A DNA stretch of 6,668 bases from Methanosuratincolales archaeon (GTDB taxonomy: Archaea; Thermoproteota; Methanomethylicia; Methanomethylicales; Methanomethylicaceae): NCBI GenBank assembly GCA_937930465.1, contig CALGKV010000059.1, positions 1 to 6,668 of the forward strand, given 5' to 3'. This document shows positions 4,425 through 6,668 of the stretch, in pieces (within the stretch, counting starts at the first letter, position 1; each line of letters starts with the position of its first letter). A program made the position numbers and the translations under genes. The notes below the pieces were generated by a model. That model made no database searches, had not been told where the DNA came from, and was given only the letters and a program-made list of their open reading frames with translations.

Positions 4425-5825
4425 TCATGAACCCTCTTTCGAGAAGCGCATAAACAATTCGACTATGCCTGTACCTAAAGGTACTGGCTGGCCGACTATA
4501 ACGTTTTCTGTCACTCCCTCCAGTGCGTCCTCCTCTCCATGTGCAGCCGCATCCAATAAATGCTTTACGGTGACCTCGAAAGCCGCCCTTGCGAGAACGC
4601 TCGACTTCTCTCCGCTGACCCCGTGCCTCCCTATCTGCCTTATCTTGCCTGTGGAGGTCATCAGGTCTGCTACGAGGATCACATGGCGTATGTCGACGTC
4701 GAGACCCTGCTGATCGAGCACTTGGAAAGCCTCCCTGATTATGGCGTTCCTTGCCGCCTCTATGCCAAGCACCTCTGCGATCTCGGAGATGTTGTTCGTG
4801 TAGATCCTTGTAGTGTCGATCCCCTTGATTCCCAGGACTTGTGCGAGGTTGGATCCGTCGGTGTGGAGGACGTACTCGTTGTCCTCCTTCTGGATCACTA
4901 CCCTCTTGATCCCCTTGATGCCCTTAAGCCTAAGGTCGAGGATCCGCTCACGGAGGCGCTTTATCTTCTCCGGCGCCGTTGTCTCGGGGGTTATGATTAT
5001 GCTGTTCCCCTCGACCGAAACCCTGCCTACCTTGAGCTTCTCAATCGACTTGGCTATGAAATCGAGATCCAGCCCCTTGTCCTCCGAAACCTCTGTGTCT
5101 ATTTCAACTATGAACGAAGAGTTGATCATGTCGTATTCGATGCTCTTCGCGACGTTCTCAACTGCGATCCTCTCGATCCTTGCCACTACCTCCTTTGCCT
5201 TCTCCAGGCTGCCCCTGTGCTCCTCGTCGAGGTATATGGTCATCGTCGGCGTGGATGGCATGCGCCTGGCATCGACTATCTCTATGAGGCGCGGCAGGCC
5301 GAGCGTTACATTGAGTTCCCTGACGCCCGCGTAGTGGAATGTCCTCAGGGTCATCTGGGTGCCGGGCTCGCCTACGGACTGGGCCGCGACTGTGCCCGCA
5401 GCCTCGCCAGGCTCTATGAGTGCCTTTATGTAAGCGGCGTTGACCTCATCTACGATCCTCTCAAGTTGTTCAGCAGTCAGACCGAGGCCCGATGTCTTCT
5501 CCTTCAACTGCGAGACCAAGTTCTCCGGGAGGGAGTACTTGGCAAGGAGGCTGTCTAGTACCTCGCCGTTGCTGCGCATCTGAGGGGTCGCCTGATCAGC
5601 AGGAGGGGCCGGCTCTGCTGCGGCACTTGCCTCTTTCTCGGGCTCCTCAGCGGCCACGCCGCCCTCTTTCTTTGCCTTCGCTTTCTTGGGCTTCCCCTCG
5701 GACTTGGGCTTTGCGTTTGACTTTGAGCGCGCTTTTCCCCCTCTCTCCTTGATCGCCCTTGCCTGCGGTTCTGCGCCTTCCGTTGTCGTCTCCTCAACTG
5801 TTCCCTCAGACGGTTCCTCTGACAT
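4425..5825 (-). CDS. rpoA2: DNA-directed RNA polymerase subunit A'' (Rpo1C)
   Basis: This is the C-terminal part of the split archaeal polymerase largest subunit. It completes the active site with A' and carries the trigger loop. The catalytic stretch IEPGEAAGTVAAQS-VGEPGTQMTLRTFHYAG spans 137-167. Further family landmarks are GLPRLIEIVDARR (176-188), LGIEAARNAIIREAF (353-367), GLDVDIRHVILVADLMT (374-390), IGRHGVSGEKSSVLARAAFE (398-417) and ENVIVGQPVPLGTG (440-453). At 466 residues it is longer than the roughly 390-400 usual for the family. The excess is residues 1-82, a low-complexity segment with about 16 Ala, 15 Glu and 12 Lys, arranged acidic, basic, acidic. The ATG at 5825 has AGGAGG 8 nt upstream and begins 1 nt after the rpoA1 stop, so the extension is very probably translated. 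Met83 is an internal alternative with no comparable signal. Confidence 0.97.
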   Translation of the reverse strand: MSEEPSEGTVEETTTEGAEPQARAIKERGGKARSKSNAKPKSEGKPKKAKAKKEGGVAAEEPEKEASAAAEPAPPADQATPQMRSNGEVLDSLLAKYSLPENLVSQLKEKTSGLGLTAEQLERIVDEVNAAYIKALIEPGEAAGTVAAQSVGEPGTQMTLRTFHYAGVRELNVTLGLPRLIEIVDARRMPSTPTMTIYLDEEHRGSLEKAKEVVARIERIAVENVAKSIEYDMINSSFIVEIDTEVSEDKGLDLDFIAKSIEKLKVGRVSVEGNSIIITPETTAPEKIKRLRERILDLRLKGIKGIKRVVIQKEDNEYVLHTDGSNLAQVLGIKGIDTTRIYTNNISEIAEVLGIEAARNAIIREAFQVLDQQGLDVDIRHVILVADLMTSTGKIRQIGRHGVSGEKSSVLARAAFEVTVKHLLDAAAHGEEDALEGVTENVIVGQPVPLGTGIVELFMRFSKEGS

Positions 5826-5826
5826 G

Positions 5827-6668
5827 TCAGCTGCCTCCTGCCTTTACGACTCTCTCGATTATCTTCTCGACATTGACTGCCTTGCCGTGGTCGCTCTTGG
5901 CTGGATCGACCCCGTCTTCCCCATACCGGAACTGGATGATCGATCCGTCCGTGCCCCTCACTGTGAGGTCGTACTCGACGCGGACATCCTGCAGGGCGTT
6001 TATCAGCCTCCTCTGCATATATCCGCTCTGGCTTGTCCTGACGGCTGTGTCGACCAGCCCTTCCCTGCCTCCCATCGCATGGAAGAAGAACTCGATCGGG
6101 TTGAGCTTGTCCTTGTAGCTGCTGTAGACGAAGCCGTGGGCCTCAGCACCCAGATCGCCCTGCTTAAAGTGGGGCAGGGTCCTGTTCATATAACCCCTCA
6201 TGATCCTCTCGCCCCGGACCGATTGTTGCCCCACACACGCTACCATGTGCGCGAGGTTCATCAGGCTACCCCTTGCCCCGGTCCTGGCCATGAGGAGCGC
6301 CGTGTTGGATTCCCGGAGGTGCTGGCTCGCGATCTCCCCTGCAAGCTCCCTGGCTTCCTCGAGCTCCTGCATGATCTTGGTCTCTAGCGTCTCCTCTAGG
6401 GTCCTGCCGGCGAGGCGCTCCAGGAGCCCCTGGTTGTATATGTCAATAAGCTCGGATACCTTCGCCTCGGCCTGCCTTATAACCTCGAGGACTTTCCTCT
6501 TTGCCTCTGCGGGGAGCTCCTCGTCGTCGAGCCCAATCGTCAGCCCGCGGCTGTCGATGTAGGCGAGGAAGAGCTTGAATGCCTTGTCAATGTACTCCCT
6601 CCCCGCGTCGGTGCCGTAGTCCTTGATGAGCCTATGGAGGACGCTCTCTGGCTGTCCGGCTCCGATCG
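5827..6668 (-). CDS. rpoA1: DNA-directed RNA polymerase subunit A' (Rpo1N), C-terminal 279 residues; 5' part outside the window
   Basis: The frame is open from the window edge (first full codon at 6666) to TGA at 5829-5827. It is the end of the A' subunit, the larger half of the split largest polymerase subunit. Recognisable parts, numbered from the first visible residue, are IGAGQPESVLHRLIKDYG (1-18), RGLTIGLDDEEL (40-51), ARTGARGSLMNLAHMVACVG (127-146), QQSVRGERI (147-155), RTLPHFKQGDLGAEAHGFV (162-180), the bridge helix region EFFFHAMGGREGLVDTAVRTSQSGYMQRRL (192-221, about 6004-6093), and VQF-like IIQFRYGEDGVDP (243-255). It ends HGKAVNVEKIIERVVKAGGS as expected for A'. The metal-binding NADFDGD motif lies in the missing part. 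The next gene starts 1 nt after the stop and uses a Shine-Dalgarno within this one. Confidence 0.97.
   Translation of the reverse strand, partial: IGAGQPESVLHRLIKDYGTDAGREYIDKAFKLFLAYIDSRGLTIGLDDEELPAEAKRKVLEVIRQAEAKVSELIDIYNQGLLERLAGRTLEETLETKIMQELEEARELAGEIASQHLRESNTALLMARTGARGSLMNLAHMVACVGQQSVRGERIMRGYMNRTLPHFKQGDLGAEAHGFVYSSYKDKLNPIEFFFHAMGGREGLVDTAVRTSQSGYMQRRLINALQDVRVEYDLTVRGTDGSIIQFRYGEDGVDPAKSDHGKAVNVEKIIERVVKAGGS
5834..5839 (-). promoter_or_regulatory. Shine-Dalgarno of rpoA2 inside the end of rpoA1
   Basis: The minus strand reads AGGAGG in the last codons of rpoA1, with an 8-nt spacer to the ATG at 5825. It decides the start of rpoA2 and so supports the long N-terminal extension over the internal Met83. 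Confidence 0.75.

Noticed and set aside
4560..5558. A 332-codon open frame on the plus strand, antisense to rpoA2.
   Set aside because: It is the mirror of a GC-rich, biased coding sequence; rpoA2 is unmistakable on the other strand and the antisense protein resembles nothing I know.
1..6668. CRISPR arrays, insertion sequences, attachment sites or defence genes.
   Set aside because: No spaced repeats, transposase-like frames or terminal inverted repeats seen; the window is a conserved core gene cluster.

Overview
The window is from an archaeon. Nearly all of it is the conserved transcription/translation cluster, read on the minus strand. In transcription order the genes are rpoA1 (3' part), rpoA2, rpl30e, nusA, rps12, rps7, tef1a (EF-1alpha) and rps10. 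The archaeal signs are an RNA polymerase large subunit split into A' and A'', eL30, a NusA made only of two KH domains, EF-1alpha instead of EF-Tu, TATA-type promoters, and Shine-Dalgarno sequences matching the archaeal 16S tail. tef1a directly follows rps7 with no fusA between them, and the EF-1alpha sequence has crenarchaeal-like and thaumarchaeal-like stretches. Together these suggest a TACK-lineage archaeon. Bathyarchaeia or a related group is my best guess from memory, not a computed placement.

Layout from high to low coordinates (the direction of transcription): 6668-5827 is the C-terminal part of RpoA', including the bridge helix. 5825-4425 is RpoA'', with the trigger loop and an unusual charged N-terminal extension of about 80 residues. 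4423-4127 is eL30. 4122-3688 is NusA, which appears to start at an AUU codon. 3628-3185 is uS12 and 3177-2605 is uS7. The first four genes are separated by only 1, 1 and 4 nt, and several Shine-Dalgarno sequences lie inside the preceding gene's last codons, so translation is probably coupled. A hairpin with a T-tract overlaps the rps7 stop codon, and a TATA box for tef1a-rps10 lies just beyond it. This makes a tight boundary between two transcription units. EF-1alpha (2506-1196) and uS10 (1166-858) form the second unit.

From 857 to 575 there is a 283-nt non-coding gap with T-tracts and two mutually exclusive small hairpins. I find no tRNA in it. At 574-1 is the 5' part of a gene for a multi-pass membrane protein resembling the TspO/MBR (tryptophan-rich sensory protein) family. 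It has a TATA-like box placed for a leaderless transcript and is probably independent of the ribosomal genes.

The core genes are ordinary housekeeping genes, and I see no new multi-gene system. The points worth a second look are the AUU start of nusA, the RpoA'' extension, an Asp in EF-1alpha switch I where Gly is usual, a U7 tract between tef1a and rps10, and a start correction for rps12.
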